A stretch of 64,000 nt of DNA from Mucilaginibacter arboris (GCF_009754915.1 NZ_WPIK01000001.1:1-64000); one strand, 5' to 3'; positions 43,750-55,306 are shown, numbered from the stretch's first letter. Notes: generated by a model not told the origin, from the letters alone. Translations and numbers: made by a program.

Positions 43750-46700
43750 TTACTGGAACAACAATTTTAAGTTAACCCCAAAATTTGTGAAAGCAGTGTT
43801 GAAAGATTGGGATGTGTAAGGCTTGGTAATATTAGAATCATAAAACAACTGTAGGTTAAAGCGCTGGTTAATTACATAATTTACAGAAGGCCGAACGGTA
43901 ATGTTTTTGGCACCTGATGAAATATCGGCTTCCTGTACATCTGGCCTGTAAATCACTGTTTTATTATCTGTTAAAGCAAAATCCATTTTAAAAGTCATCT
44001 CATTTTTAAGTTGCAAATTGCTGAACAAGCCAAAAGGAAAACGAAAATTAGTGGTATGATAACCAAAACCAAACACCAGGTTGCTTTCGTTCTGCTGGGT
44101 TAACTGACTGTTTGATAAACTTAGACTAAGTGCCCTGCTTTTACGATACTCAAAGTTGGTTGTCATGCTGTTTTTAAAACGGACATTGAAACCAAGCAAA
44201 GGCACAAATTGCTCAAAAATTGTAATTTGTGCATACTGATATAAAGGTAAAAAATCATTGTTTGCATCGCGAACATTTACTGCCCCGTTTGCCTCAGAGT
44301 AGCGTAGCAAAGTGTTAAACCCGTTAACACTGTACGAAGAACGATAACCATGACTAATATCAAAAGAATCAAAAAAATCGGCTAAAAAAGGTACTTTACT
44401 TAATCCGTTGTATTTAATGTCCCAGTTTGGGATCGGGATTTTCGGAAAACCGCCTACACTTATACTATTTACATCTTTTCCCGAATAAGCTGCCAAAAAA
44501 GCCGGTACTAATACATCCTGATCGTTAGCACTGTAGCCATCAGCAAATCCATTAGTTACAGTATGGGTTGAATTTGGGTTTTGCCTTCCTAACCTTTGTG
44601 AAATTACGGCACGGTTATCTAAAAACTTTTGAAAAACAGCCGAGGTGTTATTGATGCCTGAAGTTTTAGAAAAAGCGGTAGGCAGGGTAAAATAAGAAAT
44701 ACTATAATCACCGGAAGTTATCGGGCTAAGGTTTTCTATTTCATTAGTTACAGGTGAGAATTTAAAGTTAGTTTGATAATTCAGGTTACGTGTACGAAAA
44801 GCAATCAGTTCTATCCTAAGGTCCGGAAAAGGTTCTAATACGCCCCGCAAGTGCATATCCTCATTTAGCGTTTTTGTAAAGAGCTGATTTTGCAACGTAT
44901 CCGTAGTAATCCAACCATTTGAAATGGCACGGCTCCGAATATCAGCCTGGCTGCCTAATAAAAACCCAATGCCTGGTGCATTATAATTCAGGTCTTCTCC
45001 CAAAAATTTGGTCTTTGGTAAATAACCCGGTAAAAATGTTCCTTCTGTGCGCGTGTAAGTCCCGCTTATGTTTTTTACACCGGTTAAAATCTGTAATAAT
45101 AAATTACCCAATCCGCCTTTGCCTGCTACGTTGGCTTTGCGTAAAACCGGAAATTTATTATACAAACCTGTAAAATTAAGCACCGGATTAAGTTGTATAG
45201 TACGTGAGTTTTGGATGGTGTTTCCAACATTTAAAGTTGGGTCCTGCAGCGAAAATAACGCCTGCGAATTCCAGTTAAACTGCGTACTGTAACGCATAAC
45301 CATACTGATCCAGTCTAAGCCGGGAATTTTATTAATTGGCGTAGTATAGTTAAAGTTGATGGTATGCGTGTAATTAGTAGTCCGGCCTAATTTTTTCAGG
45401 TTGTTCCACAGCGTATCAGCTTTTAAACCGTTTATCCTTCCTGCAGGTTCATCAACCACGCCTAAATTTGTAGCATCAAAGTCCATTTGCAGGGATTTAG
45501 TAAGGTTCCATCCAATACCATAAACCCGATTGATCAAAAAGCTTTTATTATAAGTAGTTGTTATCGGGATATAATTTTCAGGATCATTATTGCGTAAAGT
45601 ATTTTCAGAATAAAAACGGTTTAAGTTGATGCTGAAATTTAACCTTGATGGCAACAGGCTGAAGTTTATATCCTGAAACAGCTTTAGCATATTGTTCTTG
45701 ATTATTTTTTGAAACGGACTGTAAAATTTAGGCTGATTGTTATAAATGTAATTTAAGCCAACCACATAAGTTTTTTGAAAAGCATTTTCTGTAATAAAAT
45801 CATGGTGATCGTATTGCGTATAAACGTAAGTAGCGCTCAGGTTCTCTATGTCCCAAATGTGGCTTTTAGCATTTGGGGTTGTTTTTACTTTACGGATGTT
45901 GGTTAAGTTGATGCTTTTTCTAACGGTATAATCCTCTGCTGCATTCAGGATAGAATCTTTTTTAGTTTTTGATACCTGTGCCAGTTCTGATTTTAAGTCG
46001 ATATCCGGAGAGGCAGGGTCGTATTCCGGTATAATTTTCTGATTAGAATAATTAACGTAAACTGGTATTTTAACTCCTGATTTTGTTGGAAAAAACTTGC
46101 CGAGTTCTACATTGGCCGAAACATCTACCGATTGATTATCACTCAGGCTCCGGTCGCTAATCCTCGAATCTAAAGTACCAAAACCAATAGTACTTTTACT
46201 GCCCGAAATACTTACGTCGGCCAGATCTGCCAGCTTAGCATTAAACCTGCCGGTTGCAGCCCAACCCCCTTGTTCTTTAAACCCGGTAAGCCTTAATTCA
46301 TTAAACCAAACAATAGCTGATTTATCCAAACCATCGTCTTTTCCCGGAGGGGAATTACCTTTGTAAGGGTTACGCACACCAAGCATAATTGTTCTTACCC
46401 TGCTTAAATCCGGCTGTCCTTTTATCGTTATCCGGTTAACACCATCGGTATAAGTAAAAGGAACATTTAAAGGCCAGGGTGTACCGTTTAACCTCGCATT
46501 GTTACGTGCTGTTTTGGCACTGGTAAGTAAAGAGAGTTGCAAAGCAAGTCGGTTAGATACAGGCCAAATGGCGTCAGGGTCCCGCGTGCCTGTTGGTGTT
46601 ATCTGTAAAGGGATTTCATACTCGTAGTAATTGTCTATATAATCGATACCTAAACGTATAAACGCGCTTACGTCTCCGTTTTGTAATTGTACTCCTTCTG

Positions 46701-49700
46701 CATGGACAAACATTTCCAGCTCTTTGTACTGGCGCAAATCATTAGAAAAAGTTTTAAAAGTAGCTTTAGAATACCCATCACGCAGGTTTTTAACGGTTGT
46801 TTGCAGCGCCTGCTCGTTTAATTGGGTATTGGTATTATAATTATTAAAATCGCGCTGGCGGGTAATTCCGGGCGGTACTACATAAGGAATTGGCGTACGG
46901 TTCCCGTTTTCTTCAATGTTTACGGTAGATACATCAATAGTAGAATTATCTAAAGAAGGGTTTACAATTGCCGGATCTGCAATGATATTGGCTGTACTGT
47001 TTTCAGTATTAAAAGCACGCCATTCGCCGCGTATCAGTTGCAGCCTTGCAAAACGCAAAATGGAAGTATCTGCAAAATTAGTCATGAACATCCGTATAAA
47101 ACGAATTGCTTTAAAATCCTCAATATTGCCAACTTTAGACTGGTAACTTGTTATAGGCACACGAAACTGGTACCAGGTAACAGCTTGTGTATTTCCGTTA
47201 GCTAATTTAACCTGGGAAGTTACTTTATCAGCAATAAAATTTTGTCCTACAATCATATCCTGTGGCCTGATAGAAACTTTGTACTGAAAGTATTCATCTG
47301 CCTGGCTCATGTTATTGTCGCGGTTTACATCTTCCCCATCAGGCAATGAAGTAGAAGCTGAATTATCCAGCCCAAGTTGTGCTTTGGATTGTTCCGTTGT
47401 TTTTGAGTTGCCTTCTGTTCCGTTATATTGGCTGTACCGACGCAAAATTCCGGCATTAGATTCATCGTATTGTGCCCCTCGGAAATACAGATAATCATCA
47501 GAAGAAGGGTCGTTATTAATTTGCGAAAATGCTGTAGGGCTTAAAGTTGTACGAATTTGCTGGATAAAAGGAGCATACTTTTGCCGTTCGTCTGCATCTG
47601 CCATCCCGTCTAAACCTACATCCTGCAATGTTCTTGCTGCCGGGTCGTTATCAAAAGATTGTACTACAGGCTGTAGTTTTGGTATCCTTCCCCAAACCGT
47701 TTCATCTACTTTTGATATATCACCATCGGCAGGCAAACCATTCTCCAGGCTTTTCCGGCCGTCTTTTAAAATATCTTCCGAGATACTGCCCAGGTTAAAA
47801 TACAGATCGCCACCGGTAGAAGCAGTTTTATTAATAAAGGGGTCTAAAAGCCAGAATTCAATGTACTGCACATTTAAAGATTCAAAATCGTTACTGTCCA
47901 TCCTGCGGAAAATACCGCCCCACCTGCTTTGCGGGTTTTGTAACGAACCATCATTATTAACACCAGTTGTAGTAAAATTATACGGGCCGCGAACTTTGGG
48001 ATAAAAAGCCAGGTCTAATGTTGGCAAACTTAAAGGCTGGCCGGTAATGCTTTGTTTATAGGGGAAAACTTCTTGTTCTAAAACCTCGCGAACATAATTG
48101 TTTGATAGTTCATTTCTTGAATCTGGCAAAGGGGGCGCCAGGGAATTGCTGCGGTTATAAAAAATCGGGTCAATATTGTAAAAAGCCAAACGCGCACGGT
48201 TGTAGCCATAAGACAAATCATTATCCAACTGTGATTCCGGAAATAACTGCGGCGTACCCGAAAGCTGCCAGTTTACTGCGCTTTTTATATCAATTAAAGA
48301 ACTGCTGTTTTCAAAATCGTCCAGATAAGCTGTTCCATTAGAACCGGCAAAATTTAATGCAGCCGGATGGCCAGGCAGCAATTGTGCAAACTCGCCACTA
48401 AAATTAACAGATGAAGGCGCTTTGGTTGAAATGAAAGGCAATTTATCAACCAAACGGGTCAATAACCTGGAGGATGAACTATAAGTTCCGTCAAACCCAT
48501 AAATTGTGTTAGAAATAGACTCATCGCCAACACTTACTTTTTGGGTGATCGGTTGTTCTGTTAAATGCATTACGGTTGCACCTAAGTTGAGCTTATTGTT
48601 CATTTTATAATCAAACCTGGAACCGTACAACGATTTTTGCTGGATGCCATACAATTCGTTGCTTTCTAATTTGATATTAATTGGCTGGCCAGAGGTTAAC
48701 AAAGCCTGGTTAATAATCCTAATCCGGCCGATATTGTAATCAACTGTATAATCAGACCCTTCTGTTAACCGTAAAGTACCGGCCGTAACCACAACAGAAC
48801 CTTGCGGAATATTAATAGCATTTAATTGAAACTCGGAACCAGCCTGAGAAGAATAAGTACCGCGGATAACATAACGGTTTAATTGCGGAAAAAACTGCTG
48901 TGCAATTGTTTTAGTAGAATCATAAAGCTGCTGATAAACATAGCGGCTTATCAAATCCTGCTCAGTTACAGGGTTAAATTGTTTGGCTAAATCAGCACCA
49001 AAAGGTTCAACAACCGGAAAAGTAATACGTCCGTTCTGCGAATCAATCGTTATCCCTTCCAAAAAATCAAAATAACCATCCGGCTGTTTGGCATTTTGCT
49101 GGTTTAAATTATCCAAACCGGTTAATTGTATCCAAAGTTTTCCGGTTGTTTTCTGCCCTTCGCCCATTACCGGTTTCTCGATACTTGATTTATCATCTAA
49201 CCGGGCAATAGTTAATTTAAAGTCATTCGGACTGATTTGATAAGCACCTAAAGTATAGATGTTTTTCATCATCAAATCCCAGGTTGGTAAACTGGTTTTT
49301 AACAATTCGTTCTTCAACAATTTAGTATATAGAACTTTAGGCGTTGCTGCATCAACCGGAATATCGGTAGAAAACTCTCCCACCTGATATTCGGTTCCAT
49401 TATAAGTATAACGATACGCCACGGCTAATACTTCATCATTATTTAAAGGATAATTTAAAGAAATGTAGCCTAACTGCGGATGCAGAACAAACTCGGTTGC
49501 CGTTAGCTTTCTGGCATAAGTTAGTTTGCCGTAATTATCTGTTCGTCCGGTGGACTGGAAATAATTAGCAACATCATTTGAATTGGTTAAACGGGCACCG
49601 GCAGGCAGGTTTTGTAATAAATTGTTTGACTGTTGCGTAAAGCCTGGGCCTTGAAAACCAGCAGGCAAAGCAGAAAAACCCGGGCCGCCGCGAACTAAAG

Positions 49701-50805
49701 ACGTATTATAAGGAGTATATTCCCCTAAATCCAGAAAAGCAAGTATATCCCTCGAATCTTTCGTGGTATTGCTTCTGTTGGTTACCCAAACTTCTATTTT
49801 GGTAATGTTAATGTTTGAACTGATGATAGGAATATTAGCCAGTGCCTTATTGTAGTTATTGCGAAAATACTGCGATAAAAAGTAATGTCGGTTTGCTTCA
49901 TAATCAGAAGGGGAAAGGTTAAAGTTGCCTTGCTGAGAACCATTAGAAATAGTAATCTGGCGGCTTTGGGAACGTTGCTGAGAAAAAATACTTGTTACAT
50001 TTAGCTTTCCAAACTGCATTTTTGTTTTTACACCAAATAAAGCCTGGCTACCGCTGATAAGCGAAGTTGGCAAAGACATGCTTACTGTTCCGGCCTCTAT
50101 TTTCTGGATAATCTCGTCCGGCTTTCCGGTATAATCCAATTTTAATTGGTTTTCAAACTGAAACTGGGCTTCGGTATTATAATTAGTCGAGATTTTTAAT
50201 TTATCACCGATAGAACCGGTAACATTCATCTGGATCCGCTGGTCGAAATTAAAACTGCCCTGGTTGCGTTGCCTGGTATTAAAAAGCGGGTTTTCGTTTT
50301 TGTTGATCTGCCCGGCAAAAATTACTTCTGCCGATCCCTGCGGGCGGATGTCGATCACATCACTTCCAAAAATCTTTTCAAAAGTCTGGCTTCTCACTTT
50401 AATTTGCGGGATAAAACCTGGCTGCTGAGAATCTTTGGCATATTTATCTGATAGCTGTTTCCAGTTCTCTTTAATTTCGCCGCTTTGTTTTAATTTCAGA
50501 TACTCCAGGTAAGTAAGGTAGCGTTGTGGGCGATAAAGAAAATTACCTACCTTTTCTGTTAAAATATAGCGGTTGGTAGCTGCATCATATTCTACTGTTT
50601 TAACCAGGTTGGGAGGATCAGGAAGAAAATAACCCTGCCTTAACTGGCTGCTCCTGCTTTCTTTGGCAATATCAGGTGTTTGTACTTTTACAGTATCACT
50701 TTTAGTTGAGCTTGTTGATGCTTGCTGGGCAAAAACTTTTATATTACAGCCTAACGCTATAACATAACACACTCCGCACATCATCGTTCTGGTAAATAAT
50801 TTCAC
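43750..50805 (-). CDS. sprA: Cell-surface translocon protein SprA (type IX secretion)
   Basis: 2351 residues, comparable with Flavobacterium SprA (about 2400). SprA forms the giant outer-membrane barrel through which type IX cargo leaves the cell. A signal peptide (about 1-27, ending FAQ) is followed by a conserved region with QGYFLPDPPNLVKTVEYDAATNRY and DVIDIRPQGSAEVIFAGQINKNENPLFN (quoted in part), then many Tyr/Asn-rich strands to the end, with the last residues FGVNLKLLFQ typical of an outer-membrane barrel closing strand. It lies 21 bp behind ruvA in the same direction; maeB-ruvA-sprA is, as I recall, a conserved order in Bacteroidota. Other T9SS genes are not in the window. Confidence 0.93.
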   Translation of the reverse strand: MKLFTRTMMCGVCYVIALGCNIKVFAQQASTSSTKSDTVKVQTPDIAKESRSSQLRQGYFLPDPPNLVKTVEYDAATNRYILTEKVGNFLYRPQRYLTYLEYLKLKQSGEIKENWKQLSDKYAKDSQQPGFIPQIKVRSQTFEKIFGSDVIDIRPQGSAEVIFAGQINKNENPLFNTRQRNQGSFNFDQRIQMNVTGSIGDKLKISTNYNTEAQFQFENQLKLDYTGKPDEIIQKIEAGTVSMSLPTSLISGSQALFGVKTKMQFGKLNVTSIFSQQRSQSRQITISNGSQQGNFNLSPSDYEANRHYFLSQYFRNNYNKALANIPIISSNINITKIEVWVTNRSNTTKDSRDILAFLDLGEYTPYNTSLVRGGPGFSALPAGFQGPGFTQQSNNLLQNLPAGARLTNSNDVANYFQSTGRTDNYGKLTYARKLTATEFVLHPQLGYISLNYPLNNDEVLAVAYRYTYNGTEYQVGEFSTDIPVDAATPKVLYTKLLKNELLKTSLPTWDLMMKNIYTLGAYQISPNDFKLTIARLDDKSSIEKPVMGEGQKTTGKLWIQLTGLDNLNQQNAKQPDGYFDFLEGITIDSQNGRITFPVVEPFGADLAKQFNPVTEQDLISRYVYQQLYDSTKTIAQQFFPQLNRYVIRGTYSSQAGSEFQLNAINIPQGSVVVTAGTLRLTEGSDYTVDYNIGRIRIINQALLTSGQPINIKLESNELYGIQQKSLYGSRFDYKMNNKLNLGATVMHLTEQPITQKVSVGDESISNTIYGFDGTYSSSSRLLTRLVDKLPFISTKAPSSVNFSGEFAQLLPGHPAALNFAGSNGTAYLDDFENSSSLIDIKSAVNWQLSGTPQLFPESQLDNDLSYGYNRARLAFYNIDPIFYNRSNSLAPPLPDSRNELSNNYVREVLEQEVFPYKQSITGQPLSLPTLDLAFYPKVRGPYNFTTTGVNNDGSLQNPQSRWGGIFRRMDSNDFESLNVQYIEFWLLDPFINKTASTGGDLYFNLGSISEDILKDGRKSLENGLPADGDISKVDETVWGRIPKLQPVVQSFDNDPAARTLQDVGLDGMADADERQKYAPFIQQIRTTLSPTAFSQINNDPSSDDYLYFRGAQYDESNAGILRRYSQYNGTEGNSKTTEQSKAQLGLDNSASTSLPDGEDVNRDNNMSQADEYFQYKVSIRPQDMIVGQNFIADKVTSQVKLANGNTQAVTWYQFRVPITSYQSKVGNIEDFKAIRFIRMFMTNFADTSILRFARLQLIRGEWRAFNTENSTANIIADPAIVNPSLDNSTIDVSTVNIEENGNRTPIPYVVPPGITRQRDFNNYNTNTQLNEQALQTTVKNLRDGYSKATFKTFSNDLRQYKELEMFVHAEGVQLQNGDVSAFIRLGIDYIDNYYEYEIPLQITPTGTRDPDAIWPVSNRLALQLSLLTSAKTARNNARLNGTPWPLNVPFTYTDGVNRITIKGQPDLSRVRTIMLGVRNPYKGNSPPGKDDGLDKSAIVWFNELRLTGFKEQGGWAATGRFNAKLADLADVSISGSKSTIGFGTLDSRISDRSLSDNQSVDVSANVELGKFFPTKSGVKIPVYVNYSNQKIIPEYDPASPDIDLKSELAQVSKTKKDSILNAAEDYTVRKSINLTNIRKVKTTPNAKSHIWDIENLSATYVYTQYDHHDFITENAFQKTYVVGLNYIYNNQPKFYSPFQKIIKNNMLKLFQDINFSLLPSRLNFSINLNRFYSENTLRNNDPENYIPITTTYNKSFLINRVYGIGWNLTKSLQMDFDATNLGVVDEPAGRINGLKADTLWNNLKKLGRTTNYTHTINFNYTTPINKIPGLDWISMVMRYSTQFNWNSQALFSLQDPTLNVGNTIQNSRTIQLNPVLNFTGLYNKFPVLRKANVAGKGGLGNLLLQILTGVKNISGTYTRTEGTFLPGYLPKTKFLGEDLNYNAPGIGFLLGSQADIRSRAISNGWITTDTLQNQLFTKTLNEDMHLRGVLEPFPDLRIELIAFRTRNLNYQTNFKFSPVTNEIENLSPITSGDYSISYFTLPTAFSKTSGINNTSAVFQKFLDNRAVISQRLGRQNPNSTHTVTNGFADGYSANDQDVLVPAFLAAYSGKDVNSISVGGFPKIPIPNWDIKYNGLSKVPFLADFFDSFDISHGYRSSYSVNGFNTLLRYSEANGAVNVRDANNDFLPLYQYAQITIFEQFVPLLGFNVRFKNSMTTNFEYRKSRALSLSLSNSQLTQQNESNLVFGFGYHTTNFRFPFGLFSNLQLKNEMTFKMDFALTDNKTVIYRPDVQEADISSGAKNITVRPSVNYVINQRFNLQLFYDSNITKPYTSQSFNTAFTNFGVNLKLLFQ

Positions 50806-50826
50806 CTGTTAAGCAAAAAATAGTAA

Positions 50827-51414
50827 TTATAAATTCTTCAAAGCAATTTTTATTAGTTTTTCTACTGTTAAATTTTCATCATCCTTTTTTACGATCTGAC
50901 CGATCACTTTTTCTGCCGCATTTTTTGCAAAACCAAGCATCACCAGTGCAGATAAAGCCTCCTCTTTAACAGTATGGTTTACAGGAACTGAAATTAAAGA
51001 ATCTGGCCCTTCTTTTTTTAACTTATCCTGCAATTCCAAAACTATTCTTTGAGCCGATTTCGGACCTATTCCCTTAATCCGCTGTATCAAAGGCACATCG
51101 CCTTTTATAATGGCTTGCTGTATTTCTGCAGGTGTGATGGAGGAAAGCATCATCCGGCCAGTGTTTGGCCCGATCCCCGATACGGATATCAGGTGTAAAA
51201 ACAACCTTCTTTCACCTTCATCTGCAAATCCATACAGCGTATGTGCGTCTTCTTTTACGTAGAGCCAGGTAAAGAGTTTACAATTATTTTCGTTTGCCGA
51301 AAGTGCAGAATAAGTATGAAGAGAAATATTGATGTGATAGCCAATACCGCCAGCATCAATTACAACGTAGGCAGGGCACTTAAACGCCAATTTACCATTT
51401 ATATAATCGTACAT
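50827..51414 (-). CDS. ruvA: Holliday junction DNA helicase subunit RuvA
   Basis: 195 residues. It binds Holliday junctions and loads RuvB. Domain I (1-65) starts MYDYINGKLAFKCPAYVVID; domain II has two helix-hairpin-helix motifs, LISVSGIGPNTGRMML and IKGIGPKSAQRIVLEL; domain III (about 145-195) holds EEALSALVMLGFAKNAAEKVI. It is between maeB and sprA. Confidence 0.97.
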   Translation of the reverse strand: MYDYINGKLAFKCPAYVVIDAGGIGYHINISLHTYSALSANENNCKLFTWLYVKEDAHTLYGFADEGERRLFLHLISVSGIGPNTGRMMLSSITPAEIQQAIIKGDVPLIQRIKGIGPKSAQRIVLELQDKLKKEGPDSLISVPVNHTVKEEALSALVMLGFAKNAAEKVIGQIVKKDDENLTVEKLIKIALKNL

Positions 51415-51453
51415 CCTTTACAGAATTTTGTTGTATGGCTATCGAATATGCTG

Positions 51454-51467
51454 ATGCTGTTTTTACC
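51454..51467 (+). repeat. Iterated motif copy (GT type)
   Basis: ATGCTGTTTTTACC at the junction of the maeB 3' end and the ruvA upstream spacer; its last bases overlap the maeB stop codon. Confidence 0.65.
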
Positions 51468-53760
51468 AGTCTTTTCTTAGTGCGCCTTTTGTTTGTGCAT
51501 CTACCACCGCAATGGTAACTACGTTCACAATTTCTCTGACCGAGCTACCTAATTGCAATACGTGAACAGGCTTGTTCATCCCCAGCAAAATTGGGCCTAC
51601 AGCTTCGGCACCGCCTATTTCCTGCAATAATTTATAAGCAATATTCCCCGATTCGAGATTAGGGAAGATGAGCGTATTGGCAGGTGCCCCGTTTAAGGAT
51701 GAAAAAGCATAATTATCTTTAAGCAGCGTTGGGTTCATGGCAAAATTGGCCTGCATATCGCCGTCAACTACCATTTCCGGGTATTGCTCGTGGAGTAATT
51801 TTACTGCCTCACGTGTTTTTTCTGGCACAGCACCTTCGTTAGAACCAAAATTGGAGTAAGAAAGAACTGCAACACGTGGCTTGATATTAAACTGTTTAAC
51901 AGAACGCTCGATCAGTACTGTAATATCTACCAGTTCCTGTGCATCAGGATTAACGTTTACAGTTGTATCACCAAAAAAAACAGGCCCGTTTTTAGTGATC
52001 ATCATATACATTCCGGCAACCAATTTTACACCAGGTTCTGTACCAATTACCTGCAAAGCCGGTTTTACGGTTGCAGCATAATTTCGGGTTAAGCCAGAAA
52101 TTAAAGCATCAGCATCACCAAACTGCACCATAGCTGCTCCGTAATAGTTACGGTTCCGCATCAACTTTTTGGCATCAAACAAAGTAATGCCCCTTCGCTG
52201 GCGTTTTTTAAACAAGAACTCGGCATATTTTGCAGAATTATCTGTTCCGTTAAGCGGATCAATAATTTCTACGCCGTCCAGTTCCAGGTCATTGGCCAGC
52301 ATTAGTTCTTTGATTTTTTCTTTATTGCCTAATAGAATTGGCGTTGCAATACCTTCGTCCCGTACAATCTGTGCCGATTTCAGGATTTTATAATTATCAG
52401 CTTCTGCAAATACCACACGTTTTGGCTCTGATTTAGCTTTGCCGGAGATGCTCCGCATCAGTTTGTCTTCTTTACCCAAACGGCGGATCAGTTCTTCCCG
52501 GTAAGCATCCCAGTCTGTAATGTGCTTACGGGCAATACCAGAATCCATTGCAGCTTTAGCCACAGCAGAAGATACAGTTGTAATTAGCCTGGAATCAACC
52601 GGTTTTGGAATGATGTAATCTTTGCCAAACTTAAAATTGCGGGCATTATAAGCTAAGTTAACTTCTTCAGGAACAGGCATTTTGGCTAATTCTGCAATTG
52701 CTTTTACGGCAGCCAGTTTCATTTCTTCGTTGATGCTGGTTGCCCTAACGTCCAACGCGCCACGGAAAATATAAGGAAAACCCAATACGTTATTTACCTG
52801 GTTTGGATAATCAGAACGGCCGGTAGCCATAATTAAGTCCGGACGTGTTGCTGTTGCCAGTTCGTAAGATATTTCCGGTTCGGGATTAGCCATGGCAAAA
52901 ACAATAGGGTTTTTGGCCATTGTTAACAGCATTTCCGGTGTAACTACATTTCCTGCCGACAGACCGATAAAAACATCAGCATTGTTCATGGCATCAGCAA
53001 GTGTTTTTACATCTGTCCGGTCGGTAAAAAATTGCCTGCGGATATCATCCAGATCAGTGCGGCCATGGTGCAGCAAGCCGTCTTTATCAAACATGATCAG
53101 GTTTTCTTTTTTTACACCGATAGCCAGGTAAAGCTTGGAGCAGGAAATAGCTGCTGCACCTGCCCCGTTTACCACTATTTTTATTTCATCAAGTTTTTTG
53201 TTCTGTATTTCAACGGCATTCATTAAAGCAGCACCAGAAATGATTGCTGTGCCATGCTGATCATCGTGCATTACCGGAATTTTCATTTCTTCTTTTAACC
53301 GCCGTTCAATTTCAAAACACAGCGGGGCAGCAATATCTTCGAGGTTGATGCCGCCAAAAGTAGGTTCCAGGGCTTTTACAATTTGTACAAATTCATCTAC
53401 ATTTTTAGTATCCAGTTCTAAATCAAAAACATCTATATCAGCAAAAATTTTAAAGAGCAGGCCTTTACCTTCCATCACCGGTTTTCCGGCTGCCGGCCCA
53501 ATATCGCCTAACCCTAAAACTGCTGTACCGTTACTAATAACAGCTACCAGGTTGCCTTTTGCTGTATATTTATAAACGTCTTCCGGGTTTTCTGCAATAC
53601 GTAAACATGGCTCGGCAACACCGGGCGAGTAAGCTAAAGAAAGGTCGCGCTGCGATTGTGTTGGTTTAGTTGGCAAAACCTGGATTTTTCCCGGGCGGCC
53701 GGAAGAGTGGTAATCAAGCGCATCCTGCTTGCGGTTATTGGCCTTGCTTCTTTTACTCAT
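51463..53760 (-). CDS. maeB: NADP-dependent malic enzyme with phosphotransacetylase-like domain
   Basis: 765 residues, the MaeB two-domain form. The malic enzyme domain (about 1-430) includes [27 protein letters not shown]-like residues ([20 protein letters not shown]), [16 protein letters not shown] and [12 protein letters not shown] for the nucleotide. The C-terminal domain (about 435-765) resembles phosphate acetyltransferase ([39 protein letters not shown]) and in E. coli regulates the enzyme through acetyl-CoA. It decarboxylates malate to pyruvate, giving NADPH. It starts the maeB-ruvA-sprA run. Confidence 0.96.
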   Translation of the reverse strand: MSKRSKANNRKQDALDYHSSGRPGKIQVLPTKPTQSQRDLSLAYSPGVAEPCLRIAENPEDVYKYTAKGNLVAVISNGTAVLGLGDIGPAAGKPVMEGKGLLFKIFADIDVFDLELDTKNVDEFVQIVKALEPTFGGINLEDIAAPLCFEIERRLKEEMKIPVMHDDQHGTAIISGAALMNAVEIQNKKLDEIKIVVNGAGAAAISCSKLYLAIGVKKENLIMFDKDGLLHHGRTDLDDIRRQFFTDRTDVKTLADAMNNADVFIGLSAGNVVTPEMLLTMAKNPIVFAMANPEPEISYELATATRPDLIMATGRSDYPNQVNNVLGFPYIFRGALDVRATSINEEMKLAAVKAIAELAKMPVPEEVNLAYNARNFKFGKDYIIPKPVDSRLITTVSSAVAKAAMDSGIARKHITDWDAYREELIRRLGKEDKLMRSISGKAKSEPKRVVFAEADNYKILKSAQIVRDEGIATPILLGNKEKIKELMLANDLELDGVEIIDPLNGTDNSAKYAEFLFKKRQRRGITLFDAKKLMRNRNYYGAAMVQFGDADALISGLTRNYAATVKPALQVIGTEPGVKLVAGMYMMITKNGPVFFGDTTVNVNPDAQELVDITVLIERSVKQFNIKPRVAVLSYSNFGSNEGAVPEKTREAVKLLHEQYPEMVVDGDMQANFAMNPTLLKDNYAFSSLNGAPANTLIFPNLESGNIAYKLLQEIGGAEAVGPILLGMNKPVHVLQLGSSVREIVNVVTIAVVDAQTKGALRKDW

Positions 53761-53787
53761 AGATTTTTTATTTAAATTTTAGAGGTA

Positions 53788-53822
53788 AAAAAAGTCCCGG
53801 TAAAAGAAGTACGGGGACTTTT
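53788..53822 (-). terminator. Terminator with a motif copy as its loop
   Basis: AAAAGTCCC and GGGACTTTT form the stem; the loop is a TC-type iterated motif copy (53799-53812). On the minus strand the stem is followed by a T-run, so it ends the transglycosylase transcript upstream of maeB. Confidence 0.78.
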
Positions 53823-53842
53823 ATGCATAGTATACTAAAATA

Positions 53843-55306
53843 TTAACTACGGTTAATTTTAAGTGTCATGCCGGGACGAAGCTGATTACCTTTTAAAGTA
53901 TTTAAAGCTTTGATACTTTGCACCGTAGCGCCTTCATACTTCTCAGCAATTACATTCAAAGTATCCCCTTTTCTAACCCTGTAAGTATAATAACTTTTTA
54001 TTGATTTTTTTTCGGGAGAAGCAACTTCTGCCGATACTGTTTTTATCAGCAATTTCTGGCCGGGCACTACCGCAACTGTATGCAGATGGTTCCAAACTTT
54101 TAAATCCTGCACTTCAACTCCGTACCGGTCTGCTATTTCAGACAATCTTTCACCCTTTTTAATCCGATGATACTTTATATATTCTGCCTGATGGGGGTGG
54201 CCATCCTGAGCAGAAGTTAATAGCATCCGCGGGGCTGCTTCTGTATCAGAGTCATTTAGCGCGGCATAAACATTAGCAAAGTCAGCATAAACTGTTTTAG
54301 GAATAATGATGCGTTTAGGCTTATCAGCAGTACCATTAACAATGCGCTTTTTGTAAGATGGGTTGAGGATGGCCATCTCCGAAGGGTCTATTTCTAAAGC
54401 GTTAGACAGGTTATTAAGCGAAACAAGCTTGTTAACCAACACAGTATCGTTTTTTGTAGAAAAATTGCACTCTTGCGGTATAATCTGGTGCTTTTTATAA
54501 AAATTCATCACATAAGTTATGGCAATATATGCCGGCACATAACCACGTGTTTCTGCCGGTAAGTAGTTCCGTATCGACCAAAAATCATTTCCTCCCGATC
54601 TTTGCATTGCCTTGATTACATTGCCTTTTCCGCAATTATAAGAGGCAATAGCCAGTAACCAGTCGCCAAAATCATTATAAGCATCTTTTAAATACCGGGC
54701 AGTAGCATGGCTTGCCTGCACCGGATCTTTACGTTCATCAACATAATTATCCATTTTCAAACCGTAAAGCCTTGCTGTAGCAAACATAAACTGCCACAGA
54801 CCGGTTGCACCAACCCGGGAAACGGCATTGGGGTCTAAAGCAGATTCTACTACCGATAAGTATTTAATTTCATCCGGAATACCTGCTTCCTGAAAAGCTT
54901 TCTCGTAAATTGGGAAGTAATATTTAGCCAGGCCAATGATTTTTGACATTGCATCCTTTCTTTTTGGTGCTGTATAAATGTCAATGTAACTCTGTACGTA
55001 CTCATTATAGTTCAATGGGATTTTTTTCTGTATAGAATCCAGTCTGGATTTGTACACCATGTTCTGATAAGAGGTCAGTAAAAGTTCGTCAACTATCGGT
55101 ACAGGAACTAAAGTATCAGTTCTTAATATAGATGGAACGGTTTTTGTTGGTTTAGCAGAAGAAGACAAATTAACAATTTGCTTTGCTTTTAAATTGATAG
55201 CAACAACAGGTGTATCTGCCTGTATCGGTTTATTATTTCTATTATGCTGTGCATTTGCAAAACTTGTAAACAATAAACAGCCAGCAATAATTAAATATTT
55301 TTTCAT
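53843..55306 (-). CDS. Lytic transglycosylase with LysM repeats (MltD-like)
   Basis: 487 residues. A signal peptide (MKKYLIIAGCLLFTSFANA) is followed by an SLT lytic transglycosylase domain (about 110-270) with the catalytic Glu in LSVVESALDPNAVSRVGATG, then WQFMFATARLYGL and IASYNCGKGNV. Two LysM domains bind peptidoglycan near 377-422 (YHRIKKGERLSEIADRYGV) and 441-484 (YTYRVRKGDTLNVIAEKYE). It would cleave glycan strands in the periplasm. A motif copy (54034-54047) lies in the linker codons IKTVSAE. Confidence 0.94.
   Translation of the reverse strand: MKKYLIIAGCLLFTSFANAQHNRNNKPIQADTPVVAINLKAKQIVNLSSSAKPTKTVPSILRTDTLVPVPIVDELLLTSYQNMVYKSRLDSIQKKIPLNYNEYVQSYIDIYTAPKRKDAMSKIIGLAKYYFPIYEKAFQEAGIPDEIKYLSVVESALDPNAVSRVGATGLWQFMFATARLYGLKMDNYVDERKDPVQASHATARYLKDAYNDFGDWLLAIASYNCGKGNVIKAMQRSGGNDFWSIRNYLPAETRGYVPAYIAITYVMNFYKKHQIIPQECNFSTKNDTVLVNKLVSLNNLSNALEIDPSEMAILNPSYKKRIVNGTADKPKRIIIPKTVYADFANVYAALNDSDTEAAPRMLLTSAQDGHPHQAEYIKYHRIKKGERLSEIADRYGVEVQDLKVWNHLHTVAVVPGQKLLIKTVSAEVASPEKKSIKSYYTYRVRKGDTLNVIAEKYEGATVQSIKALNTLKGNQLRPGMTLKINRS

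Noticed and set aside
48102-48341. Plus-strand frames within sprA, such as one with many Cys and His residues
   Set aside because: sprA is a continuous 2351-codon frame on the other strand; these are shadows without family matches.
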